A DNA stretch of 64,000 nt from Icerya purchasi. Taxonomy: Eukaryota; Arthropoda; Insecta; Hemiptera; Monophlebidae. The stretch lies in contig CM077115.1 of assembly GCA_039619475.1 (NCBI GenBank), positions 135,854,172-135,918,171 of the forward strand. The letters run 5' to 3'. Below are positions 36,058 to 45,970 of this stretch, in pieces. A program made the position numbers and the translations under genes. Every line of letters begins with the position of its first letter. Within the stretch, counting starts at the first letter, position 1. Under the pieces are notes generated by a model. That model had not been told where the DNA came from, did no database searches, and worked only from the letters and a program-made list of their open reading frames with translations.

Positions 36058-37532
36058 TCAAGCAGTGTTATTTGTGTCTTGTTCTAGAGTGCGTATGATT
36101 CTCGTGAACCGGTTTTTTGTACCTTTGTGTTGTAAAAACGGGTACGATTCAGTCATCATGTTTAATAGACCTGGTAAATCATCAGTGAACTCCTTAGCAT
36201 TTTCTATTACTGATTTGCTTCCATTGTACATGTCTATATAAAGAGCATAAAATTTATTAGTAATAGTGGGTATTTGGTTTCATTGTCTCGGAATAAGTTT
36301 TGCAATGGCTTAAAAATCTCCTTCAGCGTCGGGGTTTGAGACGTTTTGAAGTCCCGGGTTTCATCAACTTCACTGAGTGGAGGGGATATATCTTCTACTA
36401 GTTCTGATTCTGAGATTTTTGGTGATCTCTTTGCCCTCTTTTTCTTTGACTTTTTATTTTCAATTAGCAGTTGTTTACTGCTTATATCCGAATACTGGGA
36501 GCTTGATGTTGATGTGTCTGTAAGTGGGCGCTTCGTTATTTCTGTTCTTGTACGTTGATTGAGGTCTGGAAGGAAAATGTTTGGAGGAGTTATTTCTTCA
36601 TCTGTGGGGGCTTGTGAATCGGGAGCGTTTTTATTTTCCAGTTCTGTTTGCTGACTTGTTAATGGTGAATTAACTATTTGGTGGTAAGTAGGTTTATTAG
36701 TGTTGAGTTCTGGAAAGTTATGAGTGTATTCGTCAATATTTTGATTCGTTTCAGGGTGGAAGTTTTCGAGTGTATCTATTTCGCAATCATCGGCTTTATG
36801 TCCCTGAAGGCCACATTTAAAGCAGGTGAACTCGTCTCGTGTGATAAAAATACGGTGCGTTTTGCCATTTTGGACGAATATGAAAGAACCTGGAATTGAT
36901 GATTGATTAATATCTGTATTTGTATATAGTTGTCGCCTTCAGCTTATTACGTGAGAAAAAAGTTCGTCTGCGGGATTCATTCTAAGCATTGAAATTTTAG
37001 ATACTAAATGTATTCCTAATTTGTTTTGCAACACTTGCTGGAGTGCTTCATTTGGTATGGTTGATGAGACGTTGGATAGGATAATTTTATGCGAAGTTGG
37101 TTTCAGTTTTTTTGCCTTAATGAAGTTGGAGTTAATCGTGATACCTCCATGATTTTGTACGAATTCATCAACGAGTTGTTTATTTTTAAGAAAAATTACA
37201 ATTCTTTGCCGACTTATTTTTGAGGCAGCTCTAATATTTTTTTCGCCTTTAACTAGATTTTTTAACGCGTATAAGTATTGGATAGATTTATAATCATTTA
37301 CATGGTCAAAAATGATTCCTTGTTCTTCTGTAGGATGAGTAAAGTCTGTTAATGGTTCGATTTTGCTTTTAGTTCTCTCTGCATATGTTAAACGGTTACT
37401 CGACGATTTATTCGGTGATTTATTAATTATATTTTTGTTACCTGAATGGTTATCATCGGTTATTGCTGCTGTTGCTGTTGGGTGATAATTAACTTGATGT
37501 GACGAAAGGTCGATAACGGAGTCCAGCTCCAT
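36058..37532 (-). pseudogene. I-like LINE ORF1 (nucleic-acid-binding), frameshifted
   Basis: Begins MELDSVIDLSSHQVNYHPTA at 37532. About 197 codons are open and include a region resembling an RNA-recognition fold (KIILSNVSSTIPNEALQQVL). The frame then shifts near 36940 to FIFVQNGKTHRIF and a single zinc knuckle CFKCGLQGHKADDC. A polar, S/T/P/K-rich stretch follows, with another shift near 36260, then a C-terminal segment ending LEQDTNNTA with a stop at 36058-36060. About 36 nt separate it from the ORF2 ATG at 36021. ORF1 proteins of this group bind the element RNA and act as chaperones. The two shifts would prevent a full product. Confidence 0.75.
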
Positions 37533-37871
37533 TATTTAGTGACGGTGAGGACAGTCTCGCCGTGCCCGAATAATATTTTATCGTAAACAAGTAGATAAAA
37601 TAAGAGCTATAAATGTTTTGTAACACAAACACTCGGAACAGAATCCTAACGAAATATCCGATTAGCCTCAGTTACATTACTCGGCCTTTTCAGAAATCGC
37701 GAGAACATAAATGTTTATAATAAGCGATGGCCGCCGCGAGAAATGTTTATACTAAGCAGTCGTCGCCGAGAGACCCCAGCATAGCACGATACCGTATGTT
37801 TTACCGACAAACACTTTAACGAGCGAGCGATGAACATAGAACGCACAACCCGCCATAACCCATTAATTGAA
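37533..37871 (-). promoter_or_regulatory. I-like LINE 5' UTR / probable internal promoter
   Basis: A non-coding leader of about 340 bp between the target duplication and the ORF1 ATG, more GC-rich than its surroundings. LINEs of this type normally carry their RNA polymerase II promoter inside this leader; no specific promoter motif can be defined by eye. Confidence 0.45.
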
Positions 37872-38139
37872 GTTTAGATTTTTGTTTATATGTTTAAAAC
37901 AAATTAGATGTAATATGGAATTAAGCTTCTAAGCCTAGTTAAGAAGTATGTTTTTAACTTTTTACACTTCCTCTTGTAATTTGGTATCCACATATATTAT
38001 GCATATGTGCAGGTAGTGCATAATAGGCATCCGTTTTACTGGAAAACGGGTGTCCGGAGTGATACTTATTGAAAGAAAGGATTTTAGCAACTATAATTAA
38101 TATTTGAGTGCCTTGTAACTCCTGTTTTAACGGAAATAT

Positions 38140-39560
38140 TGAATTTATATTTATTTTTCATTACAAACATTAGTGCTCCTAGTTTATATATTTGCTTTAT
38201 ATTCAATAAGTCATTTTCAACATTGCTGAATTCGTTATTAAAAATAATTCTAATTACTTCCTTCTGTAAGTATGCTAATGGTTTAATACGGTAATCTGTA
38301 GCATTCCCCCAGTGAATTATATCATAAGATAGATATAAGGATAGGTATAACTTTGCAGCTAACTATTATTAAAGAATTGTCTAAGATAACAAAATATGTA
38401 GTTTAGTTTACGAAGTTTTTTGGCTAAATAAACGGGTTGTTTATCCCAGATTAGCTTGTAGTCTAGTTGTAATCCTAGATATTTAATGTCATAAGCTCTC
38501 CCAAGAGGAATACCGCTGTCACCGACTATTAATATATTATCCCAGAGGTTTTGTGTCTTTTGACTGTATACCAAATATTTACATTTTTTTACATTCAATA
38601 TTAGCTTATTTTTAGCTAACCAGCCGTATATATTAGTTAGGTCCTTATTTACTAATCTCTGTCAAATATTCCGACAACGTAAACTTACCAGTAAGGCAGT
38701 ACGATCCGCGTAACAAAAAATTTTTCCATGCACACGTAATTTAATCATTTACATAAATAAAGAACAAAATAGGACCCAAGACACTTCCTTGCGATACCCT
38801 ATACTTTTGAATGGAAGGTTCACTGTGCAGTCCGTTTATTTTTGTTTTTACAGTCCTGTTAGTAAGATATGACCTGAACTAATTAAATGTAAAATCACCG
38901 AAACTGAAGTTGTTAATTTTTTGAAGAAAAAGATCATGATTTATTGCACCAAAAGCTTTACGAAGGCCCAACTATACAACGGTAACAGAAAGGCAAACTT
39001 CTAAATTTTGAATAATAAAAAATATGTGGGGTCATATGAATGCGCCATCAGTTCCTTTTCCTCTTATAAAGCCATATTGATTATCGCTGAAGAAATGAAT
39101 TTTATCAAGATAGTTTATTATTTTGGATTTTACACATTTTTTGAAATATTTTTGAGAAGGTTGGTAGTATGCAGATAGGTCTGTAATTAGTGGCATTTTT
39201 TAAATCCCCAGGTTTTTATATACTAATAAATACCCCCCCCCCCCCCTTAAGGCAGTCTGGTAATTTATCTAATCTAAATGACTCGTTAAATAGAAAAAGT
39301 TAGTGGTTTTAAAAAAGAAAAGACATATACCTTTTTATTAAAGAAATAAAGATCTGATCATATCCAAATGAGTTTCTATTAGGCAAAGATCTAATGGCAT
39401 CTCTAACGTCATCCCCGTTGAAATCAATAAACACTAACGAGTTTAAATTTTTCTCTGGAGAGTAGGGATTTGACGTATTTATTGTATACTGGAACTTGCA
39501 TTCATTTTTAGGATTTCAATTTCTTTTATAAAAAACGTGTTAAAATAATTTGCAATAATA
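38140..39560 (-). mobile_element. second CR1/L2-like LINE relic
   Basis: The minus strand reads, with many stops: SLPNRNSFGYDQI, NQYGFIRGKGTDGAF, LRKAFGAINHDLFLQKINN (motif A region with its aspartate lost), VSQGSVLGPILFFIYVND (motif B), a degraded motif C, then LILNVKKCKYLVYSQ and IKYLGLQLDYKLIWDKQP (open 38359-38598). A C14 tract at 39233-39246 falls inside the coding relic. It is related in style to the element at 28.4-30.7 kb but not the same sequence. Boundaries are approximate. Confidence 0.65.
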
Positions 39561-40013
39561 ATAATAATATTAATAATATAAAACGGTAATAAACTGTAAA
39601 AGTTCAAATGGGGAGCTCTTTTAAGATGAAAGTTCTAGAAATGAAAGGCTACGAAAATTTCGTTTTGATTATTGCCATCTCGACTAAATGAATCCGAAAG
39701 AAGATCTTTTATCTCTCTATTTAACCATCTCTTCCTCCTTGTCGGAATTTCCTAGAATTCTGAAAACTTCCTCTTTCTTTAAATCGCCGCACAATCTTGA
39801 ATATTTGTGGCCTTCATTTTTATCTTTTTTCTCACATCATTTTCCCGCTTTTTTTTTGCCTGCAATTACTCTATCCTCTTCTCTTCATTGTGTGCGTTAT
39901 TTTGTTTCTCTATGACATTGATCACATTTCATCTACATTTTCGGCCCTTTGCTTATTATGCTACCCTCGAATTATTTTTATTTTCTGTCCTTAAACGTTT
40001 AAAAATACAACTT
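39560..40013. other. LINE target region, no gene
   Basis: AT-rich sequence. Overlapping 65-75 codon frames at 39688-40016 lie in a T/C-rich stretch with no motif. It ends with ATACAACTT (40005-40013), the upstream copy of the Jockey-like LINE target duplication. Confidence 0.5.
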
Positions 40014-40135
40014 TAAAATCGAGTTAAGATTTAGACGTGTTACACTGCGTTCTTTTATTATTCCTATCGTATAATAATTATTAGTTCGATTGTTTATCGT
40101 CGTTTTCTCGTTCGGCGCCGGGATCTCGCCGGGTA
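40014..40135 (+). promoter_or_regulatory. Jockey-like LINE 5' UTR / probable internal promoter
   Basis: A 122 bp leader between the target duplication and the ORF1 ATG. Jockey-type leaders carry an internal TATA-less Pol II promoter; the leader contains TTCGGCGCCGGGATCTCGCC just before the ATG, but no defined motif can be asserted. Confidence 0.45.
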
Positions 40136-41590
40136 ATGTTAAGTTCGAATGGTCCGGGTTTACCCGCCCAAGCGATAAACAACGAACGCTCAGATCCTTC
40201 GACCAGTACCACTAACACCAGTAACCAACTCTCATCGCTAAATGCCGGTAAGATCGATTCAATTATTACTACTAACATGCTTGTTCCGTCATTTAACAAA
40301 AATGATACTAACAATGACAACGTTATAACTCTACGCAATGTAGACAAGGCCAACAATACCTGGCAGTTAGTTAGACGAAAACGTCCTTCTCCTTCCTCGC
40401 CGCCGCATACATCGAGTGAATTTAAACGCTCAACGGCTCCGAAGCTAAAAACCAGAAATCGGTATCAACCGTTTATGTACTTAAACGATGACGACAACCA
40501 CGAAAACACAGACGGAGATAATGAAACAGCAGATGCAAACGCGATGCCACTCGATAACCAGACATCGAACAACGCTGATGGTAACGATAAACAGAAACGA
40601 AACACATCGCCACCGACTAACAAATTTGCGACGCCTCCGCCGATTTTAGTAAAAGACGTTAAAAATTATACAGCATTCACCAAGTTTTTAATAAGCTTGA
40701 CAAATGTCAAATTTACATTGAAATCAACAAACACCGGTATTACTATAAAACCAAGCTCGCCAGCTTGTTATCGCGCACTGACAAAAGCCCTCCAACAAAA
40801 TCAATACAAATTTTATACTTTTCAACTATCAGAAGATAGAGCTTTTCGTGTCATTTTAAAAAATCTTCATCATACAACTAGTTGCGAAGAAATCACGCAA
40901 GCATTACAAAATCTAGGTTTCTCTGTTCGTTCTGTATCCAACATAGTAAGCAGAAGAACAAAATCTCCGCTACCGATGTTCTTTGTAGATCTCAACAAAT
41001 CTTCAAAAAATTCAGAAATTTTTAAATTAAAACATTTATTACATACAGTCGTAATAATTGAAGAACCGCGAGTAACTAGGCAATTACTCCAGTGCATGCG
41101 TTGTCAAAATTTTGGACACACGAAAACTTATTGTAATCTTCCACCTCGATGTGTGAAATGCAGCGGTAAACACATAACCGCTGACTGTCCTAAAACATCC
41201 GAAGAAAAACCGATATGTCTTTTCTGTCGTGGCGAACACCCTGCCAACTATAAAGGATGTGAATATTACCAACAAGAATATAGTAAAAAATATAAACAGA
41301 GTGCAATAAGTAGAACTTTCGAAGCTTCATTATTTAATTTGGCGGACACCAGCACGTTTCCACCCATCCATAAGCAATTACCATCAACTTCGTACTCCAA
41401 TGCTGCTAAAAAATATACCTCGTCTTTTCCTCCGACTGCATCATCAGTAGTATACAATAACAATGCTCCACAACATACAACCGAACAAAAAGGAATTAAC
41501 GAAACATTAACTTCCTTTCTTAACGAATTTCGAAATTTATTATCACCATTAATATCCATGTTAACCAAACTTATGGACAAATTATTATGA
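40136..41590 (+). CDS. LINE ORF1: gag-like nucleic-acid-binding protein
   Basis: An open frame of 484 aa. The N-terminal third is low-complexity (N/T/S/D-rich). Residues about 180-300 form the RRM-like/pre-C2HC region usual in Jockey ORF1 (FYTFQLSEDRAFRVILKNL, then a PLPMFFVDL block). Three zinc knuckles follow: CX2CX4HX4C at residues 320-333, CX2CX3HX4C at 339-351 and CX2CX3HX6C at 361-375. The remainder is polar with a short hydrophobic end. The protein binds element RNA and forms the ribonucleoprotein that re-enters the nucleus. The ATG at 40136 is the first in the leader's frame. Its stop TGA overlaps the ORF2 start as ATGA (41587-41590), so ORF2 is probably made by reinitiation. No stop or frameshift is seen. 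Confidence 0.9.
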   Translation: MLSSNGPGLPAQAINNERSDPSTSTTNTSNQLSSLNAGKIDSIITTNMLVPSFNKNDTNNDNVITLRNVDKANNTWQLVRRKRPSPSSPPHTSSEFKRSTAPKLKTRNRYQPFMYLNDDDNHENTDGDNETADANAMPLDNQTSNNADGNDKQKRNTSPPTNKFATPPPILVKDVKNYTAFTKFLISLTNVKFTLKSTNTGITIKPSSPACYRALTKALQQNQYKFYTFQLSEDRAFRVILKNLHHTTSCEEITQALQNLGFSVRSVSNIVSRRTKSPLPMFFVDLNKSSKNSEIFKLKHLLHTVVIIEEPRVTRQLLQCMRCQNFGHTKTYCNLPPRCVKCSGKHITADCPKTSEEKPICLFCRGEHPANYKGCEYYQQEYSKKYKQSAISRTFEASLFNLADTSTFPPIHKQLPSTSYSNAAKKYTSSFPPTASSVVYNNNAPQHTTEQKGINETLTSFLNEFRNLLSPLISMLTKLMDKLL

Positions 41591-44295
41591 ATTTGAGCCC
41601 TATAAGTACAAATTCATTAACAGTAGTATTATGGAATGCTAATGGGATTCAACAGAAGAAACATGAACTACAGTACTTCTTACAGACCAAAAGAATCGAT
41701 ATTGCCCTACTAACGGAAACTCATGTCGTTCATCCAGCGAGCCTTGAGTTACTAAATTACAGATGCTATCATGGAACACACCCTTCTGGTACAGCAATGG
41801 GAGGTGTTGCTGTACTCGTCAAAAAGAGCATTGACCATCATCTACACTTCGTTCGCCGAACAGAGGCCTACCAAGCTGTTGCAATTAAAATAAAAACGAC
41901 TTTTAATGAAACAGTAACTGTCACATCGGTTTATTGCCACCCAAGGTATTACATACCGAATCAGGAACTCACGGAACTATTTCATCGCCAAGGCAGCAAA
42001 TTCATTTGTGGAGGTGACTACAACGCAAAACATCCTCACTGGGGATCAAGAGTTCCAAATAAACGTGGAGCGCAACTCTTCCAGCTGAATAGAGGGCTGC
42101 GCCTCGATGTTGTTTCACCATTTACACCTACCTACTGGCCAAAGCATACCAACCGACTGCCAGATGTGCTAGACTTTTACTTCAATAAAGGATTAAATAA
42201 TCTACACAACAACTGCTGTACAATCGCAGACTTGTCATCTGATCACGTACCAGTCTTACAAGTCCTAGACACAATTCCGCTACATACAAAACTAGACAGT
42301 CGATTAACAAATAAATCTACTGATTGGAACAAATTTGAAAATATAATAGATAACCAAGTGAACTTAAATGTAAAACTAAAATCACAGCACGATATTGATA
42401 CTGCCGTTAATAATTATCTAACCGATGTAATACAGGATTGCGCTAAGCAATCAACACGACCTGCAAAGTCCAGTGCTAACACTAGCAGTATATTGCCCAT
42501 TGAAATACGTGAGCTAATTGCCAAAAGAAGAAAAGCGCGCAAAAAATGGCAACATAATAGATACCCATCAAATTACCAAACATACCGGGAATTTTGCAGC
42601 CAACTAACAAAAACCATAGCACACTACAAAAATGAGCGTTATACTCATTACCTTTCCACCCTAACTAATGCCGATGGCTCAATCTGGAAAGCAGCGAAAG
42701 TACTAACAAAGAAATGTGTTCCATCTTATCATATTAAAAAAACAAATACAATGTGGGCCAGAACAGATGACGAAAAGGTTAATACTTTTGCCGACTATCT
42801 CGAAAATATATTTCAACCTCCTCCTATGGAAAATCCACAACACACGCAGGAAGTTATACAGTGTAACAATAACGTCATGCAGTATTGCCAAAATTACACA
42901 TATATTACACCAAATCAGCTTCGTACGTGCATCAAAAGTTTGCGAAATAATAAAGCTCCGGGAGAAGATGGAATAACAAATGATATCTTGAAGCATCTAC
43001 CAAAAAGAGGATCTTTACTACTTTTATATATATACAATTCTATGCTCCGGCTATCGTACTTTCCGACTAGATGGAAAAAATCGGTAACTATACTTATCCA
43101 TAAACCTGGGAAGCCAGTTACAGATGTCTCATCCTATAGACCGATAAGTTTACTGGATACATTTGGAAAAGTGTTCGAAAAATTAATTCAACCACTTCTT
43201 TTTAATATGGCGAATGCCTATCTTCCAAATCATCAGTTCGGGTTCAGACCAAAGCATTCAGCTATTCATCAATGTCACAGGCTCGTTGATGCAATTGAGT
43301 CAGTCTTACAGCGTGGAATGTATTGCTCGGCAGTGTTCCTTGATGTAGCCAAAGCATTTGATCGTGTTTGGCACGACGGTTTGCTATACAAAGCCCAGAA
43401 GATTTTCCCGATTGAAATGTATCATCTGCTGAGGTCTTATTTAAGCGGTAGATCATTTCAAATAAAAATAAATGGCGTCTTGTCCAGCGAGCGTCAGATA
43501 TTAGCATCGGTACCTCAAGGGAGCGTTCTTGGCCCGCTTCTTTATAACATCTATACAGCTGACCTACCGACTACAATGTTTACATTACAAGCTTCATTTG
43601 CGGATGACATTGCTATACTAGCTGCGCACGAAGATCGTCATGAAGCTTCAAGGTACATTCAACATCATTTATCGTTACTACAAAATTGGGCTCTCAACTG
43701 GAGGATCGAAATTAATGAACAAAAATCTTCACATATCACGTTCACAAATAACCAAGAAACATGTCCTCCAGTTACTTATAACAGCTGTAAAATACCGCAG
43801 ATACAATCAGTTAAATATTTGGGATTAACCTTCGACAAACGCTTAGTATGGAATCTGCATGTAATTAATACAAAGAAAAAATTGAAGTCGCTACTGAGAC
43901 AATTATATCCACTAATAGGAAGAAAATCCAAACTCAGTCTGAACAATAAAATGTTATTGTATAACACCATCATAGCTCCTGTCTGGAAATACGGTTTAGA
44001 AATATATGGATCAGCCGCAAAAACGCATCTCAAAAAAATACAGTCGTTCCAGTCGAAGATACTGAGGATCATAACCAATGCGCCTTATTATGTTCGTAAT
44101 ACTATAATCGAGAATGATCTCAACGTTCCTTCAGTGTTGGCGATATACAAGCAGCAATATACCAAAATGCATGCGGCATTCAGCTATAATTTAAACCCAT
44201 TAATATCGCGTATGAAAACTACCGGTCTTCCTGACAATCCCGTCAGACGACTAAAGAAAAAACAATGCCGAGATGCGCTTACCGCTCATTATTAA
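41587..44295 (+). CDS. LINE ORF2: endonuclease-reverse transcriptase
   Basis: An open frame of 902 aa, near the usual length for Jockey-clade ORF2. The N-terminal AP-type endonuclease (about 1-230) shows VVLWNANG (N17), LLTETHV, CGGDYNAKHPHWGS and SSDHVPV. After a basic linker the reverse transcriptase (about 440-760) shows KAPGEDGI, YRPISLLDTFGKVFEKLI, FGFRPKHSA, FLDVAKAFDRVW (catalytic D586), SVPQGSVLGPLLYNIY and ASFADDIAIL (D673, D674), then YLGLTFDKRLVW. The C-terminus lacks RNase H, as expected for the clade. All catalytic residues I can check are present. It cleaves one target strand and copies the element RNA in place. Translation is coupled to ORF1 through ATGA. Confidence 0.93.
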   Translation: MNLSPISTNSLTVVLWNANGIQQKKHELQYFLQTKRIDIALLTETHVVHPASLELLNYRCYHGTHPSGTAMGGVAVLVKKSIDHHLHFVRRTEAYQAVAIKIKTTFNETVTVTSVYCHPRYYIPNQELTELFHRQGSKFICGGDYNAKHPHWGSRVPNKRGAQLFQLNRGLRLDVVSPFTPTYWPKHTNRLPDVLDFYFNKGLNNLHNNCCTIADLSSDHVPVLQVLDTIPLHTKLDSRLTNKSTDWNKFENIIDNQVNLNVKLKSQHDIDTAVNNYLTDVIQDCAKQSTRPAKSSANTSSILPIEIRELIAKRRKARKKWQHNRYPSNYQTYREFCSQLTKTIAHYKNERYTHYLSTLTNADGSIWKAAKVLTKKCVPSYHIKKTNTMWARTDDEKVNTFADYLENIFQPPPMENPQHTQEVIQCNNNVMQYCQNYTYITPNQLRTCIKSLRNNKAPGEDGITNDILKHLPKRGSLLLLYIYNSMLRLSYFPTRWKKSVTILIHKPGKPVTDVSSYRPISLLDTFGKVFEKLIQPLLFNMANAYLPNHQFGFRPKHSAIHQCHRLVDAIESVLQRGMYCSAVFLDVAKAFDRVWHDGLLYKAQKIFPIEMYHLLRSYLSGRSFQIKINGVLSSERQILASVPQGSVLGPLLYNIYTADLPTTMFTLQASFADDIAILAAHEDRHEASRYIQHHLSLLQNWALNWRIEINEQKSSHITFTNNQETCPPVTYNSCKIPQIQSVKYLGLTFDKRLVWNLHVINTKKKLKSLLRQLYPLIGRKSKLSLNNKMLLYNTIIAPVWKYGLEIYGSAAKTHLKKIQSFQSKILRIITNAPYYVRNTIIENDLNVPSVLAIYKQQYTKMHAAFSYNLNPLISRMKTTGLPDNPVRRLKKKQCRDALTAHY

Positions 44296-44319
44296 TATTA
44301 AAGATAATACCAAAACGCT

Positions 44320-44355
<36 letters not shown>

Positions 44356-44459
44356 AAAACTAATCTATGACTAGCGGCTTCATCTATTGGGATGCGCCGT
44401 TATCTAGGGCACTTAAAATAACTAATGATCACTTGCGTTGATGACCTACGAGTCGGTAT

Positions 44460-44492
<33 letters not shown>
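44296..44492 (+). other. double poly-A 3' region of the Jockey-like LINE
   Basis: After the ORF2 stop come 25 bases, A32 (44321-44352), 109 bases of unique sequence (44353-44461) and A31 (44462-44492), then the target duplication. A LINE transcript that read through its own poly-A signal to a downstream site would leave exactly this pattern (3' transduction). An A-rich internal 3' UTR is the alternative. Confidence 0.7.
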
Positions 44493-44497
<5 letters not shown>

Positions 44498-44597
44498 CTT
44501 GTTTCTCTTCCGTTTCAATTGAACGCTTTCAAGAGGAAAAAGTAAAATACAATAAAATTTTTTTAACTTCGTTACTATTATTATACTGCAATAGAAT

Positions 44598-44752
44598 AAA
44601 AAAGGAAAAAGGAAAAAAGGAAAAAAAGGAAAAAAGGAAAAAAAAGGAAAAAAGGAAAAAAGGAAAAAAGGAAAAAGGGAAAAAAGGAAAAAAGGAAAAA
44701 AAGGGAAAAAAAGGGAAAAAAAGGGAAAAAAGGGAAAAAAGGAAAAAAAGAA
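44598..44752. repeat. (GGAAAAA)n minisatellite
   Basis: About 155 bp of GGAAAA/GGGAAAAA units with length variation. The 114- and 109-codon frames across it on either strand are products of the repeat and not genes. Confidence 0.95.
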
Positions 44753-45970
44753 ATTCATATCTGCAATAAAAATTCTTTGTGCTCGAAATGCAGTTATATT
44801 TATTGCGAAAAAAACTGTTACTCTTTCAGCTAAATAAAAAAATTCGCTGTGACTGATTAGTTTTACATTCTGCGCCCTATATTTTTACCGTACACTAGAA
44901 GAGAAGCGTTCTTGTATTGTTAATGTGTTATTGAATTTCGGCAAAATTTTTGGTGTCAATTTTTATCAACGATGGCCAAATGGGTAAATCAGAATATATA
45001 GTATTTAGCCTGCTAATTAACGGGTTAAAATCTAAGAATTTTCTGATGTGAATTCTATAGTCAAATGTACTGCTAGTGATTTTTTCATTAAAGTTTCGAA
45101 TAGACCGTATTAACTGTCTTTAACCAACAGATCAAAATATTAGGGCACAATTCGGAATATGGTCAAATTTATAAAATCGAGTTGGTACGATAACTATTGA
45201 GACATTCATTACGAATATACATGAAAATGTATTTCGACGAAACCTTGTAAAATCGATTTGATTCCATAAAAACAACGGCGCATTCAAACGTTTGAATTTT
45301 TCCTATATTATTTTTAACGGGAATATGTTGTTTTTTTGTGGTTTAAGGGTTTTAGCGCTTTTTTTTTTTTTTTTTTTTGAGGCACACACATTTTTTAACA
45401 TTAAAAAAGCGCTGCTGATACCGATAAATAAAAAATTTGATAACTAAGATCACATTCTCCACCGTTACTTTTCGAATAATTACCTTGTTAGGAAACGAAC
45501 AATTTCATAAATTTAAATTTTAAATTTTCAAATCCTTTTTATTTTTTGGCCTATACTAACCAATTTATTCTATTACAAACTATTTTATCAACTTCTGTTT
45601 GAAAATTTTCCATTTATCCTGCTACAATCAAATTAAAAACATCATAAATAAGACGGGGCATTAAATGTAAATGTTTAATGAAAAAGAGATATTCTCGATC
45701 GACTCGGTCAACTATTGTGAGCGATTAAAAGACGTTCTTGCATTCAAAGAAAATTATCAAAGAAAAGAAAACTGGAAACGAACAAAAAGCATTGTGTGAA
45801 AAAACCAAAAGCGTTTTGAAACGAAAACGTCGTCGTCTCGTTACGTTATTGAACCATCACTACTAGAAACCCTCAAACGTTTTAAATTCATTGATCAAAA
45901 TCAATGAGAATACAGGGATTGTAAACGGTTTGGTTAGCCAGCTACTGTGTGACACATTTGATTAGGTAAT
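44753..45970. other. intergenic, no gene seen
   Basis: AT-rich sequence with a T18 tract at about 45361-45378. No element or exon can be supported. Confidence 0.5.

Larger units (their letters stand above)
32230..37871 (-). mobile_element. full-length I-like LINE with target duplication, mutated
   Basis: A 5.64 kb minus-strand element: 5' UTR of about 340 bp, ORF1 with one zinc knuckle, ORF2 with endonuclease, reverse transcriptase, RNase H and a zinc tail, a short 3' UTR and a poly-A (T tract at about 32228-32246 on the plus strand). GTTTAGATT occurs at 32221-32229 and 37872-37880, directly flanking the element, and is read as the target-site duplication. The RNase H plus the RLRLGHTNVTH tail place it with I-like LINEs. 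Both ORFs carry frameshifts or stops, so it looks complete in length but inactive. Confidence 0.88.
40014..44491 (+). mobile_element. full-length Jockey-like LINE with intact ORFs
   Basis: A 4.48 kb element: 5' UTR (40014-40135), intact ORF1, overlapping intact ORF2, and a 3' region with two poly-A tracts (44321-44352 and 44462-44492). ATACAACTT, preceded by A residues, occurs at 40005-40013 and 44492-44500, so the target duplication places the true 3' end at the second poly-A. ORF content (triple CCHC ORF1; EN plus RT without RNase H in ORF2) is that of Jockey-clade elements. Open ORFs, pure poly-A tracts and matching duplications suggest a young, possibly still mobile copy. Confidence 0.93.

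Noticed and set aside
44425..44769. Lysine/glycine/glutamate-rich 114-codon ORF and its phenylalanine-rich partner on the other strand
   Set aside because: Both are translations of the (GGAAAAA)n tract and the adjoining poly-A; no gene.
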